From: Talinum fruticosum
Taxonomy: Eukaryota; Streptophyta; Magnoliopsida; Caryophyllales; Talinaceae
Direction: 5' to 3'
Assembly: GCA_021018815.1 (NCBI GenBank)
Contig: JAITYX010000148.1
Span: forward strand, 62,001-126,000
DNA: 64,000 nucleotides
Shown here: positions 33,101 to 45,100 of the stretch, in pieces
Position numbering within the stretch: position 1 is the first letter of the stretch
Layout: each line of letters opens with the position of its first letter
Made by a program: the position numbers and the translations under genes
Notes under the pieces: model-generated
Seen by the model: only the letters and a program-made list of their open reading frames with translations
Databases searched by the model: none
What the model was told of the DNA's origin: nothing

Positions 33101-36100
33101 TCAAGAAGTCAGAGATCACAACAGCTGGGAAAAGCCGGGAAAAGAAGCAGAATTGTCACTATAAGGAAGAGTAATCGTATTGAAAGGAACTAGTTGTAGA
33201 TTGAAAGAAGAAATTAGGGATTATCTTTGTTGACTATGGTTGATTGCAGCGGATCAGTGATATTAAATGGACAGGGCGATGGAGATGAAGAATAAAGGAA
33301 CATAGGGTATTTTAGTATAGTCTTATTAGGAGTGTTTAATAAGATTTAGTTACCTATTCTATTTAGGTTAGATTTGGTTAAGTTTTTAAAGTGTTTTCTA
33401 AGCCTCAAAGTCATATAGATTGCATGTCTTAGGTTATTTTTCACCCATAATCGAATATTGAATATCAAATAAGGTGTAAAATAAGCACAGAGACGCAGAT
33501 TTCTTCCTCTCTAAATTCCTTCTCCCTTTTCCCCTTCCTGATCTCTCTATGTTTAATGCCTTAACCACGGGGCTGCTTGCAGCAATCTAATTCTCTCTAT
33601 GTTTAATGCCTCAAAGCAAAAAGATTCGATCTTGGTCATCAAAAAATGGCCAAGACAAAAATTGTGTTTTGCTTCCATTGCTTGTTTCTACTGCTAGTTT
33701 GCTGGCCATGTTCTTTGAAAAAACAATCCAAAAATCTTTCTAGGAAAGGGAATGCCAGAAAGCTGACTGGAAAGTTAGCAATTTTCATTACTCCAACATT
33801 TAAAAGCTGCCTGTCAGACCTAAATTCCCCAGATTTGATCACAACATGATTTCTTTTAGAGTTTTATCCTTTTGCACAGTAAATTCTTATCTTTTATGGA
33901 GGTCTTGGCTTCAGGACATGCCTTCTGTCCACCTTCACTCTTTCATGTTATGTGAGTTGGTGCTGCGATCCAGATCTCTTGCTGACTTCTTGTCATGTTG
34001 TCCTTCAAACTAGCATGGTTATGAAAGCAAAACTTTCAAGCCAGCTTTTAAAATGTGGAACTCACTTACTTTCCCATCATCCTCCAACAATATGCTTGAA
34101 TTTGGACAAAATGAGAAGCCATTTGTCTGAAATACCACAATCACCACCAAAATCCATTGAAGATACATAAGTGACAATAAAGGGGTTCTAATATTAGAAA
34201 TACTCTTGAATCATGCTGATGTCCATATTCAGAATTTTGTTGCATTTTGCCCTTCTGAAATTATTTGCACTATAGCACCTGATCCTCCTTTGATGATGAG
34301 TTTATGAAGAAATGGAGCTAATTATATCATCTTTCCAAAACATAGATGACACAGCTAGTCTGTCATACAGTAAGAGGATTTGTATACTTGAGAGTATGAC
34401 CAAAGTAAAATCTTATGTTGTAATGTTAGGTCTTGAATGTGTCGGTTCTGTCCTAGATGTTTTCCTTTATATTTTAGCATCCATTAGAGTTGCCATCGGA
34501 GCATCACATATTACTCAATATCTATGCAAAGTTGTGTTGGAAACATGTGCATCTCAGAGCAAGCAAGATTGAGAAGGAAGCTATAGAAGTGCTGATGGAG
34601 AACTGTAGGCTGTGATACCAAGTTGATAAAGATCGGGAAAGGAAAGGAGAAAAGGAATTCAGAGAAGAAGAGAGGAAAATCAGCATCCCGATGCTGAAAA
34701 AACTAGTCTCTCCATGCCATGCTTGACAACAATTCATAATTTTAATATTCAATGATCGGTATGCAACCTTCCTATTGCTAAACCAAATAGAAACTATAAT
34801 ATTTCCAGATTTCCTTATTTTGACTTATCTAAAATACCATAAATAACCTGCAAAAATACATTAAAATAATCAAAAAGATTTCCGGATAATGTGATAATAC
34901 CTATATCCTTAATTTTAGCTTTCCTTCCCATAATTCTTATCTCCATTATTCTCCTTTGGTTGGAAAAACTCGACCCAAGTTTTATGGCGAGGTAAAACTG
35001 GGACAGGGAAATAGGTTGAATCGGGTTTGTGCTCTTGTAAAAATTAAACAGGTTGAAAAATCCCCGACCTAAACCTAACTTGTGGTCATTTTCAAAGGTT
35101 AATATTGTGCTTCTTGGCTTCTCTTATTCTATCTCATTATAAAACTCGAGGACAAAGTTTTTTTTTTTTTTTTCTTTGTTGTTTAACACTTGGGTAGAAT
35201 GATGGAGATGAAGGATACAAAAAGAAATTTAAGATTAAGAATACAGGAAATATTCTAGTATTTAAAAAATATGTGTATTTTGATATTTTTTATGTAATTT
35301 TTGTAGATTATCTTGTATGATATCTTTAAATATCAAGATAACATTACGTAGGACATTTTCCTAATAAAATGTAGTTTCCTATTTTATTTAGGATAGATTT
35401 AGGTAAGTTTTAGCTTATTTCTAAAGTCTTATAGTCTTATAATCACATATTCAAGGTTATTATTCACCCATAATCAAAATATTGAATGAATATTAAGGAG
35501 ATGCTTTCGCCCTCTTCAAATTCTTTCTCATTTTCCCTTTCCCTTTTTCGATTAATACCAAGTTGATGGAGATCAAGAATTTGAAGAGGAAGAAATCAAC
35601 ATCTCTTTGCTTAATTGAACACTCATTCAATATTCTACAACAACTCCTATTCCCATTGTGGGTCTCGCTTGCTCGGGGTCTACGGAGATCCAGATGTAGG
35701 CAGTATTACCTTTAGCCAAGACTTACCCCTATAAACATCTATACTTACTTACATAGAGACCAATTCCAAATGACCCATATTAAAACATTTTGCAAAAATA
35801 TTTTTGAATAGATAATCTTTGAAAGACAACCAGTACCTAAAGCCCTAACTACCAAAACTAAGTAACAAAATATATAAAGAAATGTAAGTCCATGATACAA
35901 ATAACAAATGTATAGATACATTTATGAGTCCAAAATAAAATACTACCACCATACCAAAGTAGAAAAGACACAAGATAAAATAAAACTAAAACAACACCTC
36001 AACGATCACAATACTTCTTGGAACAAAAGCAGTACAAGAAGCAAGATATTTAAGGTCTATAACCCTAATCCTAGACCACCACATACTCCTATCCTGCCTG

Positions 36101-39100
36101 AGTCACGTCCTCCATTAATCCTAAATAGTACAAATCATGTCTAATGACTTTTTCTCGATTTTTTTTATCTCCCACGGCTTCTTCTACACTCTAGAAGGTT
36201 ATCCTTTAACATTTCCTCAATGGAGCATTGATGTTCCTTCTCCTAACAGGTCCAAACCATCTAAGTCTACACTATCTCATCTTATTCTCTATAGGTGTCA
36301 CTCCTACTATCTATCTAATTATGTCATATCTGATCCTATCCCGTATAGCCGCACATCCACCTAATCCTTATTCCACCCAATCATCCTTATTCCTCTAACC
36401 GACATTCTTTACATTCTTTGGACTTGAGTCTTCTTGATTGGCCAACATTCTGTCCCATACATTTGGTCTGACTACCATGTGATAAACTTTTCCCTTTAAT
36501 CCTGTTGTAATCTTCTTATCACACAACAATCCCGAAGCATTCTTCCATTTTTGCCATGCCACCTTTATATAACATTGGCTAATTTCTTCATCAGTATCCC
36601 CTTTTTCTTGAATGATTGAGCCCAAATATCTCAGCTTCTCCACCCTTGGCATGCTACACCACCAATGTTAACATTGTCCTCTTTATCTGATTCCCTTCCA
36701 CTAAATCTACAACTCAGGTATTCGGTCTTTGATCTGGCCAATTTAAAACCCTTAGATTCTAAGGTATCTCTCCATCGCTCCAACCTGCTGTAATTCCAAT
36801 CCTAGTTTCATCGATGAGAACAATATCATCAGCGAATAGCATACACCAAATGTCATCCTGAATACCTCTAGTAAGCTCATAGATTCATTCAATATTCTTT
36901 TTTTTTTAAAAAAGAGGCTCATTTAATGGTATATCCAAAAACATATTCTTTCAATGTTTAGTAATCGATCATCGGTGAACAATAACCTAGGACATGCAAT
37001 TTATTTAATAGATTTTAAGGCTTGGAAAATTAGTTAAAAATTTACCTAATCTATCCTAAATTGAATTGGAAACTAAATCTTATTAAAAATACTCATATAC
37101 AACCTTATCTTGACTATTCTATAATATCCTATTAAACAACCTACGAAAATTAAATAAAAATATCAAAATGCAACATCATCTATCTCAATTGAATTGGAAA
37201 CTAAATCTTATTAAAAATACTCATATATAACCTTATATTGACTATTCTACAGTATCCTATTAAACAACCTATGTAAATTATATCAAAATATCAAAATGCA
37301 ACATATTTCCAATTACTAAAATATTATTATTAATCAAACCTAAAACTAAAACTTGTATTCTTAATCGATTATGGGTGAACAATAACAGACTTGAGCATGA
37401 GCCAAACCTAAGATGACTCAGCCTAAAACTCATCCGACACTAACTCCTATCGAACTTTTTGTCTACTTAGTTTATTTTATGGTCACTAAATACATCTTTT
37501 AGACAGTGCTTAGACAATCTTGTTGATCATACACATGTTTAGCTTATCATTGCCCACCTATACAAACATGCATTGCATCAGATCCCTAGTGTTCTCAATG
37601 CTGCTCAAATTATGTTCCTGGTATCCTTTGGGGAGATTATCTAAATAGGTCTGAGTTTTCATGTACAAATAAGGTCCAAGTTTCATGTTCAGTCAGCGTT
37701 CCTTCAATCATGTTGATATTTGTATGGCAGTCATTTCGAAGACTGGTGGTGGGCAGCTGGACCTTCTTATCTTAGACACACTATACAAGGTCAGAAAGAC
37801 CCATATTCCTTTATATTTTTCCTTTCCTGTCACTGTTATGCTTTTAGCAATTTGGTTTCTGTAGTTTCCATTGAGCTTTAGACAACAGCTTAATCTTTTG
37901 CATATTATTCCAACTTTTATATATACACTTGTTGTTCCTGAGTTTCTTAGAGAATCACCAAAAGCTACAACAAATAACATTTGTGCTCTGCTGCACATTA
38001 TCTATTTGCAAAAGCTTCATATTCTTGGTAATTTATATTGTTTCACCCAGTGAACCCCTCCCCCCAACACACACACACACACACACACAAGAAAAAGAAC
38101 AGAACAAGAAAAGCAATTAATGGCCAATGAAATTGTCACATATGCTGTATTCGACTATATGCAAAAGAAATAGCTCCCATAACTATGTGACACATTTGTC
38201 CTTTGGTCTTGAAAAAGGATGGAGGGCAACTAAAGAAGAGTACTCCCCCAACTTTAAAGGCCTGGTCTCACAATTTGATTAATGTTGTCTCTGTAGCTTT
38301 AGTAATAGTCATTACATAATTGGTAGTTCCAGCAGCATATATACAATTCATAATTACATCTATTATAGAAGTTAAACTATTCAGGTTGAATAGACTAGTC
38401 ACCTTGGCATGAAAGGGAAGATTCTGATTTCATCCTTCCGTAGCTGGAGAACATTTATGTCAAATAAGCATGTATTTAGGCTATTATGGAGAGCCAGAGA
38501 ATATGATTATGCTGCCAAAAGTATGACACCAGGGAAAAACATTATGGGCTTTCTAACAGCAACCCTATGCAGAGGAGGATTACAGTTTTTAAAAACCTGC
38601 AGCTGCAATTGTTAACTGCAAACCTCAGTGGCCTTCCATTGGAAGGTAATGAAGGTACTATTAGTGTTTGTTTGGGATCTATTCTGGAGTTTACAATCCT
38701 AATGACGACGGCATGATGATGTTTGCTTTTTTAACGAGTGGAAGACATTTATTCACTTTGAAGACACTTGCTAACACATAGTTCAGCCACTGTTAAGGAC
38801 AGTTACGTGGCTCACTACATTCTATTATGAGCTTGAAAGAACATTTTAAGCTTGTATAGGATGTTAAATGGGCAGTTTCACAACATGCAGTCCAAAATTA
38901 GGGCTAATAATCAATCCCCTCATTTTATTATTGTAATTGTTATAAGAAAAATCAATCTTTGGAAATAGATTAATGTGCTCCAATTCAATTTAAAAATGAG
39001 TAATCTTTCTTTCTATAGAAATCAACTGTGATCAATATAAAATCTATTGGTGAAAAATCTCTTTATTTTCCAGTTTCAATTTATGAAATTATTCGCTTCT

Positions 39101-42100
39101 GAATTTTCCTATTCTACCATTGTTCTTTTATCATTTTCAAGCATGATATCTATCTCGACAAAGTCTCTTATGAGCTTTAGAACTTAATTACTTGAATCCA
39201 TATACATCTAAAAAAAATTTGCATTTATGATAATCCGTAATGTACTAGCTACTTTAATGTTCATTAATTATATTAGATTGCTATAGCTTATCTCGTATCA
39301 TATATGGCACGACAATGATACTTGGTGATCATAAGTAAGAGTCCTCAGATATATTTGCCCTTAAAGTGTTCGAGAAATACAGCTTTGCCCCCAATTATTT
39401 TTCCGTTTATTCGTGCCATTAATTAAGTAAAACCATGCCAAATTTACCTCTTGGGGCCCACAAAAAGTGGTTTTAGCCGATTTTTAACTATTTTTCAATT
39501 TTTTTAGCCGGTTTTCATTTTGGGCAGCATTGGCAGGTTTCGGGCAGGGATTAGTCATATATTGGGAATTAAAAGGCTAGAGGAAACATTTAGGTAGTTC
39601 CCTCCAAATGCCGGGGTTTTCGAAGTTGAAAGGGGCTAGGGTTTGAGAGAGAAGGGGAGATCGAATTGGGGGAAGGGGAAAGCTGATTTTGGAAATTGGT
39701 TTAGGGGTTTCGTAATTCATCCAAAATCGACCACATTTACAAGTGAAAAATGTCAAGTTCTCGCTACTCGAAGCCCAATTCATGCATGCCGTTCTTGTCC
39801 CTTCTTTTCGGATGCAAATGTGGAAAGAAATGCGTAATTTTGACAAGCATGACAACGAAGAATCCTGGGAGGAGGTTCGCGAGGTGCGAGGTATGAAATG
39901 GTTGGGGTTGCAATTATTTTGAATGGGTGAATGACTCTCTTTGTGACCACATATTCGATGGTAGTAGGCTTGATTGTGCAAAATGAAGTTCTTAGTTAGT
40001 CAAAGAACTGCGGAGTTTGAAGCAACAAATAGCAGTAGAGAGAGTAGAGAGAGAGGAATTCATGAAGTTGAAGGGGAAGAATAAAAAGTTGAAAATGGAG
40101 GTCAACGGATATGTGAACAGAGAGAGGATTTTTGTGTTGTGATTGCCATTGTCTTTGGGTTAGTTGTGAAAGGAAAGAGTATTTATTGGTAGGTGCATTT
40201 GTGGATTAGGAATGGGTAAGGGGATCCGATTTAGGATAATATATTTTGTGTTGGAGGGATTGATGAATTTTGGAGAATACATGACAAAAATTTGATCTAA
40301 TTTAGGTGAATTGTAAATTTTTATGTTGGAGAAATGTATCTTTTGGGGGTGGGAAGTCAATGTATTTTGGACTAACTTTTGCGGTCATGATCTAATGGAA
40401 TGAAACCGGAAGTTTGATTCATATAATTCTTTTATGGTTAATGCATAATTTGTTTTATGTTTGTTTATAATTTATGAAATGAGCATTTTAATACTGAAAG
40501 TTAAACGATCTTATGGCACAACAGTACAATTAGGAGACACATTTTGGAATATGATATGTGAGAATATATGTTACCTCTGTAGCATTGAAGTTGAAGATGA
40601 TAGCTAGCATTGAAGCACATACATAATCAATAACCGAAAATTCACATCCTGGAGAGCATAATTACAAATAAGTGAAAATTCACAACTTAGGCAATATCAT
40701 TGTCATAGCTTGTTCTGTCCAAAAAATGACATTGAGCATTTCAATGTTTACCCTTGTAGATAGCATTGAAGCATATACCCCAAAAAATGACAACTCAGCT
40801 TGTACTATACATTTTGTACATGCTCTCCAAAAAGAACATTGAGCAATTCAGTCTAAAAGCAATGCTGTCCAAAAGATAATATATCTACAGTTTACCCTAC
40901 TACATATTTCCTACTACATTTGCCAACACTTGTCATTCATCGATGACAATATATGTCTTAGTTGGAAATAAAGCCTTTCTCATCCTGCTTGGTCGGGATG
41001 AGGCGGGCGAATGATGGTCTTCTCACCTGAATAAAGATAAGTGAATTTGATAAGTGACAACTAGAAGATTCATAACTGAATTCATTAAAATATCTAACCA
41101 TACTTGCAACTTAGCATTTTGTGCACCCTTGGCTGACTGCTGGATGTGTCCTTGGACTTGTCCTTGTTGATGGCTCCCCGTGTCTCTTCCTTTTTGGCAT
41201 GTACCTGTCATTGAAGATTGGTGTATAACTAACATTATAGATATCATAATATCAAAATTCAGCATAAACTTAGAGTGGGATACCTTATGAGGGCATGTCA
41301 AAGAGTTTTAATCTGCCAAGACTTAATTGTCCCATAGTAAGAACAATGAACATACCACTCACAATTCTCAACCGAGCGGTGGTAATTCAACCTACCCTTA
41401 TAACTTTTCCCAACCTTCAAATTGTATCCTCTTAATATCTTATAATCATCCACAACTTTCTTAAATTCTTTCTTATCAACAAAATACATCCCAACCTCCA
41501 ACTCGTAATCTTTTAAGTGCTGCCCTACCTCTATATCTAGGGTACTTTATCCTTTTCTTTTTCTTTCTCTTATTTGAGTCTTGATTTTCATTACTTGACT
41601 CGGATGAAGGGCTCTTTGCATAGTCCGATTCATGTTCTAAGTCGGGTGTAGTTGCATTGTTCTCATTAAGCAACCGCATATTTTTCAAAACATCTCCTCT
41701 CAATTTTTCTTCTCTTTCCTAACCTTAACATACTCTTCATCATCTTCATCCTCCGAATTCACCCAATTATCATCATCGGACAAACCTTCTAGGTCATCAA
41801 AAGGGGTGGTTCCATCGCCCTTTATAAACTCACCCTCATCTTCAACATCCTTACCTCCATTCTTTCCACAATCATCAACTACATCATTATGTTCAACATA
41901 CAAATCAACAAAATTCTGCTGTTCAATAATACCAGGTATATGTCATGAATTTGTTCATCTCTCTCAATGGCTGCAAGACTCTCTCCGAAAGGTTTATCTA
42001 GGTTTATCCGGATTGCAGTAATACACGATTTTAATTTTAATTCTCTCCTCTCGAATACCCTAACTTCATAACCATTTCCTTTATGTCATCCACACGGATA

Positions 42101-45100
42101 ATCGGGGTCCACATTTGGATATACATGGCATTCCCCTTCACGATATACTAAGAATGACCCTTGCTCAAATTCCCCACCATGATTTATAACCACACCAACC
42201 TTTACGGACGTCCTGGATACAAATTATACGACATTATAATACATCAACAACATAATTTCATTACAAAAACCCTAACTTTGTTCAAAAAAACATAAGTACT
42301 TTCACCAAAAAACAGAGAGAGAGAAATCCCACATTCACACAACAACCGCTTAATTTTGAATAAATATAAAGTTTTTACTGCATGCTTTAGAAAAATAAAC
42401 TAATTCCAACAATCTACGTTCAATTTCTCCATTTATTATGATTTTTCGAAATCAAAACCCACGTTTCACCATTCTTTGGTAAGGAGAATACCTGAAGATT
42501 AGCAGAATTGAAGAAGCCTCAAAGCCTCCTCTTCTTTGGTGTTGTAATTTTCGCAAATGACTACCCCTTCTTCTGCTTCTTCTTCACGATCGTTGCTTCA
42601 AATTTAGGGTTTTAATGGAGAACAGAGGGAAGGAGAGAGAGGGAGCGAGCGGGAGGGAGATGATGATGAGTGACTTGGTACGAGTGAATAGTGTGATAGG
42701 AAATAAAGTCATTCGAGGGAATACAAAAACATTTTTAAAATTTTTCATTTTTTTAACTCGCCAAAACTGCCCAAAATGAAAACCGGCTAAAAAAACTAAA
42801 AAATAGTTAAAAATCGGCTAAAACCACTTTTTGTGGGCCCCAAGGGTAAATTTTGCATGGTTTTACTTAATTAATGGCACGAATAAACGGAAAAACAATT
42901 GGGGGCAGAACTGTATTTCCCGAACACTTTAAGGGAAAATATATCCGAGGACTCTCATAAGTAATGATTTTATTCTGCTAGACATCTTATGTGTCAAATG
43001 TGAAATACTACAAGATTTGTAATATTACCTGTATGATTTTTGTTATCTTTTTCTATATATATTGTATTCTGTTTTCTATTTTCCTTCAGAATTTTTGCAT
43101 CTTTGAACAAAAACCAGAAAATTTAAATGCCTGACAGATCCCCTAACAGGACGTTTGACATCTGCCTTTTTTATGGGGGGTGGAGCAGGGAGGGGAAAGT
43201 AGTAACTAGTAAATGTAGCAGTGATAATTGCTACAAAATAATAGAAGGAAACTAAAATTTAGGTATCTGAAAGTTCCTTCTTATGCAGTTTGTGTTATAT
43301 ATAAAGCCAACACCCTTTTATGGTTGTATAACTTTTTTCCCCTAAAATACCGTCCAATTATACTGAAATTGGGGTAATATTTGTCCTTTGATAAATCTTT
43401 GCGGTTAATAAGCGTGCAAACAAAAAATTGGAAAAAAAAAAAGTTCCCCACACATAAAAACTGTTACAGTCGGTTTTAATTTTCAATCAATATCTACAAA
43501 CCACCTACATCATCATCTTACCACTTTGTAAATTACGATATTCCAACTCACATTCTTTTTTGTTTGAGACCTCTTCATGTGAGTTTCTATGAGTTATGAT
43601 ATGAAACTTTTGATTCCTTTTTTTTTTGTGGGTGCAAAATTTTGGCTCTAAATAAAATTCACATTCTAGAAAATTTTTTTTATCAAGGAAATTTGCTTTT
43701 TAGTTTTCATTGTTTTGACTTTTTTTTGGGAAAAGGTAGATATTATAGATTTCCCAAAAAGGAGTCACAAAATACAACCAATCAAAGAATCACATCAGAC
43801 CATAACTGCTTGCCCTAACACAACTAATATACTATATATAACGAACTATTTGCTCACAGCTGCTGGCAGATGTTTCTTTCGCGCCATAGTTAATAAACTC
43901 CAGTAGCAAACAAAGCCCTTCTCCATTTGCTCACAATGGATCTCCCTTTACAGTTCTGGGCAATCTACCTAAGTTCTGTAGTAAAAGGCCAGGTTCTCAG
44001 CTTTTGCTTGGACCAAACTAACACATTACCAGACTTCCTTGGACACAGGGCAGAGAAAAAACAAGTGATGACAGCTATCTTGATTAGGTGCAGAGCATAG
44101 AAAACAAACATTCTGGCACTGAGTGCCTCGTCTGCACAGCAGCTTAGCTGCCCGCCAAAGAATAAATTGATGTCGCTCCCATGCGGAACTCTTCCAGACA
44201 GCCTCCCACCAAAACACAGTATTGGAAGAACAACTTATAGCAGACTTTAATGCTGAACTTTAACTCATTGTTGCTGCTGAGCCTGATTTGCTCAACACCC
44301 CCAACTGCAGCACTAAGTCATCTCTCAAGCTCAAAATCATCCTCCAACCCCAGGCATCCGAAGGTAGATAGATTTTGGCCCAACTAATAAAAATTCATTT
44401 GGAGTGGCATAACTCCACAGCCACTTCTAAGTAGATAGATTTTGGCCCAACAAATAAAAATTGATTTGGAGTGGCATAACTTCCACAGCCACTTCACACA
44501 AGGTGCTTTATCCAAGAAAGCAACTCTTTAAATCCCAATCCACCATGCTGCAGGTGTTAACAAACTAGACCAACACACTTGACCAACTGACCAAAAGCCA
44601 TTTTTTTCCCTCCAAAGAACCTTTCCAAAGAAAGCTGTAACACATACTCTCAATTTGATATATGGTATGCTTAGGTAGAAGAAAGATAGAGGTCCAGAAA
44701 TTAAGATGACCAGCCTGAATCATAACTCTCCTGCCAGCATATGAGGAAAGAGTTTCCTGGTAGTCCAAGAGGAAAGTTTTTGTTTGATTTTGTCCACGAG
44801 AGGCCAGCATAGCTGGTTAGTAAGCATGGTAGCCACAGGAAGACCAAGATATTGAAAGGGGAAATTTACCTTGAGTGAAGCCAGTACAAGAAAGAATACT
44901 ATGCTCGTCGGAGAGAGACACCACCAAAGTATAACTGAGACTTGTTAGCATTAGCATACAGCCCAGACATAAGGCCTTGTCCTGAAAACAATTCAAAGAG
45001 TTTGGATAAATGACTTATCTGCGAAGGCTTAATGACAGTCTAAGCTGAGCACATTTAGGATGAAAATGGAAGTGTCTGTTCTCAATAGCCAAAGCTAATC

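Larger units (their letters stand above)
30854..37730 (+). other. Intron 5 of the hydrolase gene, transposon-laden
   Basis: Donor GTAAGC after GAATCTG, acceptor TGTATGGCAG. 6.9 kb. Contents: an unassigned block 31230-32480, LTR-derived repeats at 33240-33550, 34611-34760, 35205-35636 and 36899-37400, and a truncated RTE at 35637-36884. 32520-33240 and 33560-34600 hold nothing recognisable. Exon phase is kept across the intron. Confidence 0.8.
39339..42954. mobile_element. Mutator-like element (MULE 2), internally deleted
   Basis: Terminal inverted repeats of about 190 bp pair 39339-39530 with 42765-42954 (GAGTCCTC(A/G)GATATATTT, ATTAATTAAGTAAAACCATG, AGCCGATTTTTAACTATTTT). The 10-bp target duplication TCATAAGTAA lies at 39329-39338 and 42955-42964 without mismatch. 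It carries a minus-strand mudrA remnant and a plus-strand GRF zinc-finger ORF, the same layout as MULE 1, but its TIR sequence is unrelated to MULE 1's. At 3.6 kb it lacks the catalytic domain, so it is non-autonomous. Confidence 0.93.

Noticed and set aside
38041..38120. Threonine/histidine repeat peptide at the CA microsatellite
   Set aside because: Pure microsatellite translation.
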